Below, in pieces: positions 22,430 to 34,570 of a stretch of 64,000 nt of DNA. This DNA is from Zantedeschia hybrid cultivar (Eukaryota; Streptophyta; Magnoliopsida; Alismatales; Araceae). The notes under the pieces were generated by a model, which worked only from the letters and a program-made list of their open reading frames with translations, made no database searches and was not told the origin of the DNA. Every line of letters starts with the position of its first letter. Position 1 is the stretch's first letter. The DNA is taken from positions 24,437,879-24,501,878 of the forward strand of contig JARZZO010000003.1 in assembly GCA_030544215.1 (NCBI GenBank), written 5' to 3'. Position numbers and translations under genes: made by a program.

Positions 22430-23223
22430 TCCTTGAGGTATTCTTTGCAATTCCTCTTCTAGTGGCCCTTCTGGTGACAGTAGAAGCAATCACCTTTCTC
22501 AGCACTCTTGCCTTTGTCTTTCTTGACAACCTTTGCCTTTCACTGAACCTTGTTCTTATTCTTTCGAAAACCTTGGACTGCAAGTCTCTTTCTATTGGTC
22601 TTACCAACCATGAGGACTTGGGGTTTATCCTTCACAAGGTTCCCCTTTGCAGTCTTTAACATGTTCAGCAGTTCAGCTAAGGTAGTCTGGATTTTGTTCA
22701 TGTTAAAGTTAACGATGAACTTAGCATATGACTGTAGAAGTGAAGATAACACGAGGTATGTGTTCATCTCCTTGGGAAGTGTAATCCCAAGAGCATCCAG
22801 CCTCTCCACCCACTCAATTATCTTCAGCACATGATTATGTACTGAAGTTCCCTCTGCCATCTGAGCCTTGAACAGATTCTTCGATATCTCATATCGTTCG
22901 ATCTGCTCTGCTCACTATAGCTCCTTCAAATGGAGCATGATGGATCTAGCATCCATCTCTTCATGTCGCCTTTGCAACTCATTGCTCATAGAGGCTAGCA
23001 TGTAGCATTGGACCATAGTGGAATCTTCCTTCCACTTTTCATATGCAATCATTTCCTCCTCTGGGGCATCTAATGCTGGTTCAGTAGGAGGTTCATTATC
23101 CAAGACGTAGGCAATCTGTTCAGACCTGAGGACAATCTTCAGGCTTCTGAGCCAGTCTGAGTAGTTGGTTCCTGTCAAACGGTTGGCATCCAGTATGCCT
23201 CTCAACGGGTTATGGTGCAACAT
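22430..23223 (-). pseudogene. copia gag (element C)
   Basis: Starts MLHHNPLRGILDANRLTGTN, a typical copia gag start, with YEKWKEDSTMVQCYMLASMS; an in-frame stop follows HLKEL near 22915. A second piece (22860-22540) has VLKIIEWVERLDALGITLPK and LLQSYAKFIVNFNMNK. Near 22440-22500 a C-x2-C-x4-H-x4-C knuckle is readable (CFYCHQKGH then KRNC), with Trp replaced by TAG between them. Confidence 0.8.
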
Positions 23224-25442
23224 TCTAGCCTACAGGAGATAATCAAATGATAATTAGCAGGTATTCAGATTAACTAAAACAAGATATGATCTTTTTTTTA
23301 TCTAGTTTTACTCCCACTAATTTTTGACGGACTATATAACCTTCAGATATACAGAACGGGAGATGCCGACTGTCTCATAGTCGGGATCAGAACCTCCAAG
23401 CATCACAGTATGACCTCGGGTAAACACGTACTATCATACCGCTATCTCAGAGCAATTATCTCATGATAATTGCAACTCCTTGCAATATCTGATCATATTT
23501 CGACTCCCAGGTTATTAATGGTCCCGGATAAACACAGTAGACCATTATCCCCGGTCTAAGCATTACCATCAATATGTGATAAAGTAGAGTAGAAATATAG
23601 TTCCCGGGTAAACACGTGGATGACTATATCGTTCCTCTACTCTTATCCAAAGGCATCTAATGCCATGATCAATAGTTCTCTCATCAGTCAATGGCAAACC
23701 TTGGGTAAATACATAGTATCTGCCACCACTGAATTAAGTTCTATTAATCATATTGATGGAGAGCCACGCGATGCATTCTCAATGACTCACACTGCAGCTT
23801 AGAATATGTTACAAAGGTTTTACTTATTTAAGTTGGTCTCATCCTAGGTGATAGTATTAAATATATCAAATATATATATAAATACTAATAACCTAGCAAA
23901 TTTGATTCACAATCAAAAATTAAACACGCATCGCATACATGTCATTAGTGTGGTCATGGATGGCACTGTGGTTTGACTTGAGCCAGACAGTCAAACGCAC
24001 ACACATACACAATATAACAACTTATATCATGAGTCTGCAAATCCATGGATTCAATGAACTCCTTCATTTCATCTGGTTGGCAGTTGTAGATCATCCTCGC
24101 TCCGTGCGCAGTCGCCTCGATCAAATTGCATCATTAATTTAAAAGATGAATCCTTATGGCGAATACATAGAGAGAGAGGTAGAAATACATTGGAATATGA
24201 GAGGGAGAGGTTCGCAGACCTCTATTTATTAACAATTAATAAATCACACAACCAGATTTCACATTCACAATTAATGCTCGTCCATGACCACCATGTGTTT
24301 TATTTAAACAATCCACACATGAATTGCACATCAAATGGCTAAAGAAATCTTTCGAAAATAACTAATTTTAGGTTTCATAAAACCAGGGACCGAACAAAAA
24401 TTTTGGAGAATTTTCGAAAAATTAGTATTAATTAAATCCAATTTAAATAAGCAAACTAATGCACTTTAACATAAATGCACAATAACTACAAATTGAAAAT
24501 TTTATAATATTCCATGCGCTTAAAAATATAGACATTAAATTTTAATTTAACAATTAAATCAATTCCCTTTAATGTCATTTATTCTAACATTTAGAATAAT
24601 GAAAAATATTAACAACAATTGTTAATATAACCCCATAATCTTATTTATAAGCCATAAACAATTAAAAACGAAATATAATTAAATAAAAAATCCACTTTTA
24701 AATTTAAACTAAATTCTGTAATTTAATTATGGCATTAAATAAGAAAAATGGGGTTTAAATACAAAAATAACAAGAAAAAGGGTAATGGGCCTGTCGAACT
24801 GGGCCTGGTTCAGCAGCTGGATCGAGCCAGCCGGCCCCCAAACCGAGTTGGCTTGGACCTAGGGTCGGGCCCGGCCTGGCCGCCTCCCCCTTCCCTGCCC
24901 GACGCAGCTAGGGTTTCCTAGCTGCGTTGCAGGCAGGAAGGGGGCGCCCCCCCAGCCGCCGCCGGCCTGCCCCATAGGCGGGGGCCAACACCGGGGTGGC
25001 CCCCCCCGGCAGCCAGGGGTCCCGGCGATGGCGCCGGTGGCCCTGGCAGCCGGCGGTCACCCCAAATCCCCCCCCCCCTTTTTCAGCATAAATCTGAAAC
25101 CCTCCCCCCCCTTTCCTGCATATTCCGAGGAGAAAAAGAGAGGAGGAAGGCCGACCATGGTTCTCCGGTAACCGAAGACCCCATGGGTGGTGTTCCCATG
25201 CTCCGGTGAGGCATCCCCAACCTTTGGAGTGCCCCTAAAACTGCCGGTCCATGTCCGTTATTCGTTGGACGAAGAACACGAAAAAGGGTACGCAAAAAAA
25301 ATGATTTTTGATGCGAAAAATAATTTTAGTTCACAGTGTTCATCACATGAATGCTTTGCATGTAATTAAAATCAAACCTGGACATGGAATCAAATTATAA
25401 AATTATCAAATATGGAGATCGAAATGGCGAAAATACAGTGGA
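23224..25442 (-). other. long 5' leader of element C
   Basis: About 2.2 kb of untranslated sequence between PBS and gag. The gag-proximal part (23360-23730) is a series of hairpins, described separately. The stretch 24780-25110 is unusually GC-rich with C runs. No credible gene is seen. Long leaders are known in BARE/Angela-type copia elements. Confidence 0.7.
23366..23725 (-). ncRNA. stem-loop array in copia leader
   Basis: Six perfect short stems: CCGACT/AGTCGG (23366-23384), GTATGA/TCATAC (23408-23439), GCAATTATC/GATAATTGC (23452-23473), TAATGGTC/GACCATTA (23516-23547), ATATAGT/ACTATAT (23595-23629) and TGGCA/TGCCA (23692-23725). Four of them (second, fourth, fifth, sixth) enclose nearly the same loop motif on the plus strand, GGGTAAACACGTA or a close variant, although their stems differ. 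In the element's RNA the loop reads TACGTGTTTACCC. Type is called ncRNA for lack of a closer label; it is a structured leader RNA by inference. Confidence 0.6.
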
Positions 25443-25459
25443 ACCTGGCTTAGATACCA
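25443..25459 (-). promoter_or_regulatory. primer binding site of element C (initiator Met tRNA)
   Basis: Minus-strand TGGTATCTAAGCCAGGT resembles the standard TGGTATCAGAGC PBS complementary to initiator tRNA-Met. It is 4 nt inside the LTR that begins at 25464. Confidence 0.85.
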
Positions 25460-25463
25460 CTAT

Positions 25464-26329
25464 TGGGTTCGCTGTGTCGGGATCCGACCGAAAACGCAGG
25501 GGAATAAAAATAATTTTAGGATCGGATCCATCTCGTTTCAATCAACAAAACAAGACCGGAGTAAATCGGATTTACCTTGCGCAAATTCGAATCCGCATTC
25601 GTTTTCCGGTTCCGTTGGAGCGATGCCGCAAGTCGCGCAGATACCCGACTTCTAGCGGTATCTACGCGGCTCTCCTCGGGATGGATCGTCCTCGCTTCCT
25701 CGCTCGATTCGACGTTCGTGGATCCGGTCTGGCTTCGCGTAATCCGCCGCGACATGCGGATTCAGAATCTCCCGTCGAACGGAAGGCGGAGCGGTCGGAA
25801 ATCGAAGCGAAGCCTCCAGAGGGCCGGCCTCGTGTCGTGCGTCTGGAAGAAAGGATAGAGATTGAACGACGGCTAGGTTAGGATTGCTAGCCCCCGACGT
25901 AGCGTCCGTTCTTTTATAATAAGTCTGTTTGCAGTTATTCGTAAAAACCCAAACTTATCCGAAATCCTATCGGATTATCCATCGACTTGAAAACCATTTG
26001 CGTGTGACCCTCTAGGCCCAAATAGCAGTCCAGTTAATAGCCCAGTAACCCTTTATTGACCCACTGAATTAATTAATATCCTCATATTCAATTAATCAGT
26101 AGAATTTAATGTCCCACAATAAATTCGGACGGACTTCCGATCACGTTGGATGCCAAGCAACATCGCGTGATCCTGGATGGCACTGGGGTTATCGCAACCC
26201 TCTATTGGAACCTTTCCGTCATCGGTTAGCACGCGGATAAAATCCTTCATGCGTGCAATGTTCCTGAATCGACCTAGGGTATGGTTTACTGTTAAACCCT
26301 ATTCGGTCGATTCACTTGAATCAGATGCA
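25464..26329 (-). repeat. 5' LTR of element C (outer end lost)
   Basis: Starts TGGGTTCGCT beside the PBS and matches the other LTR up to TGAATCAGATGC near 26328, where it is replaced abruptly by fragment D. It contains the 480-bp segment missing from the 3' LTR. Open stretches inside it are chance frames. Confidence 0.82.
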
Positions 26330-26570
26330 AGTACATATCTCAAAGTCCTAAAAAAGGTACATATCTCAAAATCCAAAAAAAGTACATATCCCAAAATCCA
26401 AAAAAATATATATATTTCAAAATCCAAAAAAAGGATACATATCTCAAAATGCAAAAAAATAGATATTTCGAAAAATCTAAAAAAAAGATAGATATGTCAA
26501 ACTCCAAAAAAAATATATATGTTCCAAAACCCAAACAAAATGAATATTTCAAAAATCAAAAATATTTCAA
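26330..26570. repeat. AT-rich tandem repeat (fragment D)
   Basis: Repeats of about 24 bp built on ACATATCTCAAAATCCAAAA with variable A runs. Counterpart of 50821-51130 in copy G. Confidence 0.8.
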
Positions 26571-26959
26571 TTAACATCTGCTTGTAACATTTGGTGTGCT
26601 TCATTCCTTTATTTTCAACGAGCATCTGCATGCTTGTATATTGCAACTTACTCCGTTATTTCTTTCAGTTCAATTACCGTTACCTTTATTAATAAAGGCT
26701 ATACCCCTTGACCTTTCTACTAAGGATAGGATCAAGTAGTCAGTTACTTAACTGGGCAAGGGGCTAAGTTGAAGTGTAGGGCACATGAATCAAAGACACA
26801 AGGCACAAAGCTGAAGTGCAGGGCACAGGAATCAAAGACACAAGGCACAAAGCTGAAGTGCAAAAATTTCATTTATAAACTCAAAAGCTTCATGTACATA
26901 TGAAAAGTCCATTAACATTAGGACTCACAAAAAAGAAGAAGATACATGATATGCAGCCA

Positions 26960-29867
26960 TCAAGGCTGGCTCTCCCCTGCCCCCTCGTCAAATTGGCTCT
27001 GAGTCTCATCTGGGGCGTCCGGTGCTGGTCCTCGGCTAGGTGGCAGTGATGGTCCCATCAAGCTTGGCCCAGCTTGACCCGATGAAATGGCAACGCTCGC
27101 GGTGAACGCACTCCCGTGCCCCCTTTCCTGCGCTCGCTGGCGGGCACGTCGGTAACGCTCCTCCACGTTGCGTCGCACATGCTCCACAACGCCAAGCTGG
27201 ACCCGGAGGGAGGTCACCTCAGCATCAACTCGCTGCCGCTCCTGCCGCTCCCGGTCCTCAATAAGTATCTCCAGATGAGTCTGGAGGCGCGTAAGCTCTC
27301 GAGGGAGGTCATCGCTGGAGAGGCGTGCCAGCTGCTCCTCCAAAGCCCTGATGCGGGCAGCATCAGCCTAGGCTCGAGCAGCCGCTGCACGAGATTGCTC
27401 CGCATCTGTCTCAGCCCTCTAAAGGGCTTCCTGAAGCTCAGCAACTTACAAGGGAAGATATTGTCAGTTCAAGATCATCAAACAATCAATATCAAATTCA
27501 AGTCAAAAGGATTGGAACTTACCCGAGCAGCCCGATCTTCTTCCGCAAGAGAGGCTCGGTGGATGGCGGAGGCAAGCTGACCCTGAAGATCAGCGAGGAC
27601 GACCTCGTGAGCAGTCAAAGGTGATGAAGCGCCATATAAAGGAGGAGCCGCCTCGGTATAGACGGCTTGCTGCACCAAAAGAATGATTGTCAGTGGCTAA
27701 TCGTCAAAACAAACTAATTAATCAAAATAAATATTCATGCATACATACATACCAGATCAAAGAGTACTTTTTGGACCTGTTCAAGCTGGGCCTCGGCATC
27801 TTGAAGGCGGGCTCGGAGGTCGATGATCACTGCATCTCATGCATCCTGCATACCATCCATGCACACATTCAATCACAAACATAAATAAAGATAATAATAA
27901 AATGAAAGAAACATAAATGCATACTTACATAGAGCGGACGGAGGAGCCGTAACTGATCGGCGGAGTGGGCCCGGTACTATTGGAGGTAGGCATCACTACT
28001 CTCTGCATGGGACTCTACACGTACGCCTCAGCGGTGCCAATCCTCGTACTGCTCCGGGAACTTGGCACGCTAGTCGGTGAGAGCCTGCTTGCCCCTCATG
28101 GACCATCCGACTCCCTCCGGGACCTCCTCATCCACCCATTCCTGGTGGAGGCCCAGCATCCTCATGACGAGGCGGAGGCGGAGTGGCTCGATCTCGTTGA
28201 GACAGTGTACCCACATTTGTCTCCCGAACCGCCTTCGGCCAACTGTCACCCACGGCTGACCCTCCTCGCCCATGCTCAGATATGGGCGCTGGATCACCTA
28301 CATACAGGTTAGATGCATTTATGGTAAATAAATTGCATTTAAATAAATAAAAGATTGCATTTAATGAATAAAACTAAATTTCAACAACTTATCAGAAGCT
28401 CTGGGCAATTAAGGAATTGACGGCGGAGGGCCGTCAACTGATGGTGCTGTGGGGTGGTGTCCACAATTGGCTGCCATCGACAGGCCACTAGGACGGCACC
28501 CGGTCTCACTATCTACGCTCGGCCCAGCGGGAAGTAGTGGTAGCTCCAAACCTGCACACAAGAACATATAGGTTAGAAAAGCATCATATCATATCATTTT
28601 ATAGCATAAAACAAAAAAATTAAAATGACTTAATATTTAGAGAAACGGCGAGAAGCCGTTGACAGTCGTCTCGCGGTCTGGTGTGACCGCGGATACATCG
28701 GCGAAGAGGTGGGCCAGGAGGGCCGTACCCCAGGCATACTCATGGAGACTCTCTAGGTCATCTAACAGAAAAAGAAATCTACAGTGAATATGGTCGCCCT
28801 TCGTACCGAAGAGCAACTGACCGAAAAAAAAAACTAAGAAGACTCTTAACTGTCTATTTATCTCCTCTACCTGACTAGGGTCGTTACAATAGACGGTGGA
28901 GGAAGGCCTGGCTAATCTATCCCTAAACTCCTCCCAGGTCTCGTCAGACCGATGTCGGGGCTCAACTAAACCTAGGGCAGCCTCTATCTCTATCCTGGGG
29001 ACGGTCCTAGACTCTCTATCTAGGGTAGACACCTCTATACCTAGTAGGGCCTCAGCTAACCCACGGTAGTCGGGGTAAGTCACCCCACTCACCGGTCTAT
29101 CCTCTACCCGAAGGCTAGTGATCTTGGCCACATCCTCTAAGTTGGGAACCATATGTCTCCAAGGCAATAGGAAAGCCCTGCTTTCCGCTTGCCACCTCTC
29201 CCGCAGCGCCTACAGGAGTACCAAGTTGAGCTAGAAGGGCTCGATCTCCAGGATCTCGCCGAACCCCATCTGGCGTAGGCGCGCCTTCTGGAAATTCGGG
29301 AGTCCCCAATAGGCTCCTACAACTAGATCCCATGAGATACGAGCCCTCATCGTCCCCTACAAGCAAAATCAACAAGTTCCATCAGTCATTGGACATAGAA
29401 AATCAATAAAATATTTTAACTGAAAGGCGTCGACTATGATGGACGCCCATTGAAAGGCGTCCACATACCTTGACCCCATTTGAACCTATTTTCTACTGTA
29501 TTTAAAAATTGATTTTCGGTTTGAAAGGCGTCGGACCATGGCGACGCCCTTTGAAAGGCGTCACCTGGTCTGGACACCATTCAAACCCGATGTCGGGCTT
29601 TTACCAAAAGCCCCTTTCTTCTCCATTTCCACACCTCTTTCATAAAAAAAAAATCCATTCCATAGAGCTTACCAGATGGAGGTCGCCCTCCCCTCCTTCT
29701 TCGGCCAGGGCCACAAGTGGAGCCTCCTCTTCCTCTAAGAACGCCGCCACCGCCGCAAGATTGGCCGTTTCTGCCGCGGGAGCTTCTTCCATCGCTACCA
29801 CCGAGAGGGAGGCAGTTCGCCGACGTTTCACGACCACCTTGGGCATGCTTGATTGTCCACGATCCAT
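26960..29867 (-). pseudogene. antisense PMD gene 1 of fragment D (seven exons, decayed)
   Basis: Exons by comparison with copy G: 29673-29867 (start ATG 29865-29867), 28637-29356, 28393-28551, 27929-28297, 27753-27845, 27523-27669, 26960-27445. PMD blocks are visible (EFRDRLARPSSTVYCNDPSQ; RQLRVFLVFFFGQLLFGTKG; MWVHCLNEIEPLRLRLVMRM) and a coiled-coil tail. Decay: a TAG replaces Trp near 29250 in exon 2; the donors after exons 2 and 3 have changed from GT to AT; the last acceptor CAG has become TAA. Exon 2 is 720 nt here, which shows that G's 719-nt exon has lost a base. Confidence 0.8.
29420..29584. repeat. 34-bp dyad cluster, 4 units (intron 1 of D PMD gene 1)
   Basis: Two overlapping doublets, 29420-29483 and 29521-29584, each 64 bp. 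Both lie in intron 1 of the antisense PMD gene, as do their counterparts at 53907-54071. Confidence 0.78.
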
Positions 29868-30005
29868 GGGTGGAGCTCGGATAGAGGAGAGGGAGCTTGA
29901 AGGAGAGAATCTCCGGAGAAGAAGATCACCGGAGACAGTAAAGAGAGAGAAAGCTTGAGAGAATGAGGAAGAAAGGAGGGCTTTCGTGGGTTCTGTTTGG
30001 AAAGT

Positions 30006-30453
30006 CTAAAACGCGTCGATCGACAACGACGCCATTCAATGCACTTAAACTGAGGTGGCAAAGAATAAATTTTGAAATTCTTAAAAGGCGTCCAAATAGG
30101 AAGACGCGTTTCATGTTAAACCGCCAATTCTGGTCAGAACCGTATAAGGCATGATGATTAAACGTGTCCACGTTACACGACGCGTTCCAGTGGATTAATC
30201 ACAGAATTAATTGCAAAATTATGTGGAAAAGTAAGAGTGAGAATTGAAAGGCGTTTACTTGTAAGGACGCGTTTTAAGCATAAATGCGATTTTAAGGATT
30301 AATCTCTGATTTTTTAGAAAATGATTTTTGGTTTAAAGGTGTCTGCACGTGAAGACACGTTTCAGGCATACTTTAGTTTTTTAAAGAATTGATCTTTGAA
30401 TTTCGAAAATTAATTATGATTGAAAGGCTTCTTGGATGGACGACGCCAATTAC
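30006..30453. repeat. 34-bp dyad cluster, 6 units (upstream of D PMD gene 1)
   Basis: Units start at 30006, 30081, 30157, 30244, 30332 and 30420, spaced 72-90 bp. They lie between the start of antisense PMD gene 1 and the remnant of gene 2. Five counterparts exist at 54460-54818 in copy G. Confidence 0.78.
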
Positions 30454-30619
30454 ACCCATAAATTATATTTTAAGGAAAATCATGGTTTTGTTTAAGGAAA
30501 AATCTTGGACAAGTCACAGAAGATTAAGGATGACATATAAAAGAATGACATTCTTTATTAGAAATAAATTATTTATTACATCAAAAAGTAAGATAAAAGA
30601 GAACTTTCAAGGACAGATT

Positions 30620-31045
30620 TTATGAAGTCACATTATATATGGATATGATAATCCTCTATTTGTTTGTTGAGAGGATTTTACACGATGGTTGAAGCTAATA
30701 TTCCATAATGTAACTATAAGTTCTGTTGCTTCAAAGTCTTCATCGGATTCCAAGGCACACTCTTGATTGGAGATGTATGGGAAAACTCAGGGAGTTCATA
30801 ACAAGGCAGGCTGAGTTAAGTATAACATCGATGAGAATTGTACAGAACGAACTCAGTAGCTCCGATCAATTTAAGCTCTGCACCCGCTGCACGGCGTACT
30901 CGAATTGGTTTTCCTACCAGAGCAAGTGGTGAAGAGTCGAACCCATATGATGGCATTGTCCTCAGATAAGCTCTTAAATTAGCTCGAGTCTTGAGTTTGG
31001 GCACTCGGTTGATCATCCTCTCGTTGAATTTCACAATATTGGAAA
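30620..31045 (-). pseudogene. antisense PMD gene 2 fragment (D)
   Basis: C-terminal remnant matching copy G's gene 2: MINRVPKLKTRANLRAYL, SSPLALVGKPIRVRRAAGAE and LKLIGATEFVLYNSHRC. The N-terminal three quarters are absent. Minus-strand AATAAA signals lie near 30550-30580, below the end of the frame, as in G. Confidence 0.75.
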
Positions 31046-31087
31046 TAGGGTTAGCAGCAGCTTGGCCTGCTCTGCCCGTTCACTACA

Positions 31088-32170
31088 ATTTATAATAATC
31101 ACGCGGTTTTTCATAAAAACCTCCGATTAATATAAAACCCACTTATTTATCCATCACCTTGAGAATCTTTTACGTATGACCCTCTAGGCCCAATAACTAG
31201 TCCGGTTAATGGCCCAATTAGACCAGTGACTCCTCACTGGCCTGATTAATCAATTAATAACTCATATTAATTAATTAATCAATCGAATTGATGTCGCACA
31301 TCGAATTCGATTGGACATCCGATCACGTTGGGTGCCAAGCAACACCAAGTATGGGGGTTAAGTAACCCACTCTTGGAATCTTTCCGCCGACAGTTACCGC
31401 GTGGATATAATCCTTCATTCGTTCAATGCTCTCGAGTCAACTCAGGATATGGCGTGCTGTTAAACCCTAACCGGTCGACTCACTTGGATTAGATGCCGCT
31501 GATGAATATCGGAAAACTCCTTTCCCGATATTATCATTTGCCCTGGCCAGAGACTTTTGCGCATTCTTCCTAGAGCATTATCTCTCATCGTACCGAGAGC
31601 GAATGATTCCTTATTGACACTCAATTCCCTTCGATGGTATTCCCCTGTACCCGATCCTTGGCTGTTTAGAATCTTGTGGTTAGAGATTCATAAACCAAGG
31701 TCAAAGCATAGAAGTCCACCGACAAGGTGTCCTTGGTGTCTCAGGTCCGAGGACCATCCACACAACTGCGACAATAGAATTAAGCTGGTTGATAGTGAGG
31801 TACAACACCATCCAGGGATTTAGTCAGATCAGTTCAGTAAACTCATTCTCTAATGAGCACCTACATATTCGCCTTAGTGTCTCTACAAAAGTGACTATGA
31901 GATTAGTCACCATAATCTTATGAGTAGGAGTAATTTGTACTAGTCTAACCGGATATCCGATGTCCTTCTCAGATTAAGAATATGTGTGTTTAAGTGATCA
32001 GTTTCGCTAGTATGATCTCATTATAATCTGATCACTATCGCACATATTCACGGACTTCATTATGAGACGATAATTAGTACGATTTAGACAGAATGAATAT
32101 TATGTCATTATATTAATAAATGAGCAAGATTACATAGTCATATTGGTTGGTAGGCCACCTAAGACTAGCA
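31088..32170 (-). repeat. second, diverged copia LTR (fragment E)
   Basis: Matches element C's LTR from its TGACCCTCTAGGCCCA block onward with many substitutions and ends TAGGCCACCTAAGACTAGCA, aligned to C's end ACCATTTGATACTAACA. The first part is missing. It is not the continuation of C's truncated LTR because both contain the same middle portion. No internal region is attached. Confidence 0.72.
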
Positions 32171-32382
32171 CCAACAACATAGCTGAATATGAAGCTCTCC
32201 TTACTGGCCTTGAGGCCGCTCATCTCTATGGTGCCACCAAACTGAGAATTGTGGGTGATAGTCAGCTAATTCCTCGCCAAGTGCTTACTAAGTATCGCAC
32301 CCTTGACCCCAAGCTTAAACCCTATCAGGAATTCACTTCAGCTTATGCCAAGCTTTTCACCAAACTAATCTTTGTCCATATT
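32171..32382 (+). pseudogene. Tat archaeal RNase H scrap (fragment F)
   Basis: NNIAEYEALLTGLEAAHLYG, RIVGDSQLIPRQVLTKYRTL and LFTKLIFVHI match the middle of the aRNase H at 48391-48590. It starts right at the end of copia LTR E and stops abruptly at VHI, before the final catalytic Asp. Probably left from a Tat copy into which E inserted. Confidence 0.8.
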
Positions 32383-33002
32383 GTAGTGCTCAAAAAGAGT
32401 GTGTGTTAGTCATGTTATCATGTGTTTACTATGATTAACAATATGAAAAGGATTGTGATCGCCAAAAATCGAGGGTTTCAAAGGAAAAGTGATCGCTTAC
32501 TAACCTTGCAAACTGGGAGAATATGGGGGTTCTTTTGTTCTTCTCTTCTGGCCGGTCGAAAGAAAAGAACCTTCTCTTTCTTTACTCTTGCTCTTCTTTT
32601 GTACCTTGCACAAAGAATCAAATAAACAATAAAACTATGATTAGAACTAAAGCAGTGTAGTATCTATTCTAATTAAGAATCTAAACATGCAACTAAACTA
32701 AAATAACTCACTTTTTGTGTTCTTTTAAACCCCTTTAAGGAGTGTAGGTTTGGAAATCATGAAGTGAATGTGTGCGATGAGTTGATGCAATGAAAAACTA
32801 TATGAAAAAGAAACTAGAATAAACTAGAAAGGAAATAGGTTGGTTTGGCCCCTTGAAAGCCTTGATCTTCTTGAGCTTCAATGGTGGAAGAGGATGAAGA
32901 AACAAGAATTCTCTAAATACCAACTTTTTTCAAAGGTCAATATCCATATATATTTATAAGAAGTGACTTTAGGGTATTTGGCCTTCAAAAGGACTCTCCT
33001 GC
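32383..33002. other. unassigned sequence before element G
   Basis: About 620 bp with no domain, LTR end or repeat I can match elsewhere in the window. It is AT-rich with a TATATATTTATAAG stretch near 32950. It forms the left flank of G's 5' LTR. Confidence 0.5.
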
Positions 33003-34570
33003 TGTAGACACGCTAATTTTGACGTCATTTTGAGTAAATTTCATATCATATAATAATGCCTCAGAATGGTCTGATATTTAATCATTGATTAATTTTTATT
33101 GATCTTTTTGAGTGTCAGGTCAAACAGACGTGTTTAAGTTTGTAACGACCCGCCATCCTATGACCGGAGACCCGGTCACTAAATGGATGTCGGCCCATTA
33201 ACTACGGGTTCACACCCGGATCTCACACAACACGTCTGGAGGAGTAAGTGCTAAACAAGATTAAATATAACAAACACACGGACCACAAGGTAAGCAAGTG
33301 CGCAGGAAGGAGAATAACAATGTCCGTATACAGTCCAACAATAATTACATGTCCAACAATTAAATAAGTACAGGCAGAAGGAAGTACAACAACATCGGGG
33401 CATACCCCGGAAACTAAGACAGCTGCTGGTACGCACACCAAGAAGACACCACACTTCCGCTCGCCTCGAGGTCCACACCTGAAACCGCAGGGAGTGAGCC
33501 ACACCAGAAATGGGCTCAGTAGGGATCATCCGATCCCCTGCCTCCCACTCACACACCCACAAGTGTAACAACAGGAATATATGGCAATTTAAGTAAAGCA
33601 GTAAACACAGCACCCAACTCTGGCATGAAACACACGGTAAGCAGTGTACAAAGAACCATTCTAAGTAACCCGAAGAACCCAACACAGAGTCACGACTCAC
33701 AGTCAAAGTCCACGAAGCGACTAAACCACACTGTCGACCGAAGTCGAACGTCGCCTCCCAACACTACCACCACTGCTCACGCCTGTCCACCCCTACAGCG
33801 TTCCGGGGCACTGTAGGGTGAGGCAGCGAGCTAAACTAGGACTAGCTGGACTCAGTGTACCGCCACTGCCAGCTACGTGTGCACACAAGCAGTCTAGACT
33901 ACTGTCCTACCGTCCGGATTGCCTCCACGCTAGGCCTCAGCGCTTCAGGAGGACCCTGGGGACCGGCGAACCCCCGTCAAGCCGAAGCTACAGGAACTAC
34001 CCACAAACCCAACTCTCCCGGGCTGCGTCAGGCCAAGGGCTATAGGTACCACTCGTAACCTTGATCAAAGGTCACATCAGGCCCACTGGCTAAAGGGTAA
34101 ACCAACTCCCACCAGAAACACCACCAGCTCCACAGCAAGAAACATGCCGGAAGCTGTCACGACAACCAAGGGAAACCCCGACCCACCGAGACCAAACAAC
34201 AACCCCTCGGATAGCACACAGCTACTCCGGCCCGACGGGCTCAAGGTGGTTCTGCTTGTCTCAGCCAAGGGTGAAACACAACAAGCACCACTCCACAGAC
34301 ACCATGACCCTGTCCCCACCGGTCCATGGTGACATACGTAAACCACAGTTAACCCGGTCCACATTCGCATAACCCGAACACACATATAACATGATTCCAG
34401 TCGCATAGTAAACCTCCGTCTCAGTATATAGCTAAAGCACACATACACACACCTCGGTGATGTAATTCCACTCACACATAAGTCCTCGATCACAGTGTAC
34501 CACATAAAACATGCCTCAGAACTTTTACAGTGAAACACATGTTAAAAACCAGCAATATAACACTTCTGGG

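Larger units (their letters stand above)
18203..26329 (-). mobile_element. Ty1/copia retrotransposon (element C), decayed
   Basis: Order on the minus strand: 5' LTR (25464-26329, truncated), PBS, long leader, gag, protease, integrase, RT, RNase H, polypurine tract, 3' LTR. Integrase before RT defines copia. The long leader and the RT/RNase H sequence recall the Angela/TAR-type groups, but that placement is my inference. It is inserted in copy A's LTR at an ATTATTATTAT run. The right end is lost where fragment D begins, so no target duplication can be checked. Confidence 0.85.
26330..31045 (+). mobile_element. Tat element 3' fragment with antisense PMD genes (fragment D)
   Basis: Collinear with copy G from about 50820 to 55440: AT-rich tandem repeat, antisense PMD gene 1 with all seven exons, then the C-terminal part of antisense PMD gene 2. 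No pol or LTR is attached. It begins exactly within the tandem repeat at the broken copia LTR and ends near 31045 before another copia LTR. It is more decayed than G. Confidence 0.82.

Noticed and set aside
25384..25881. 165-codon plus-strand frame across the copia PBS and LTR
   Set aside because: It reads through the PBS and LTR start on the wrong strand; no domain.
33251..33706. 151-codon open frame on the minus strand in solo LTR 1
   Set aside because: Cys/Leu-rich translation of LTR sequence, no domain, frame not preserved in the sister LTRs.
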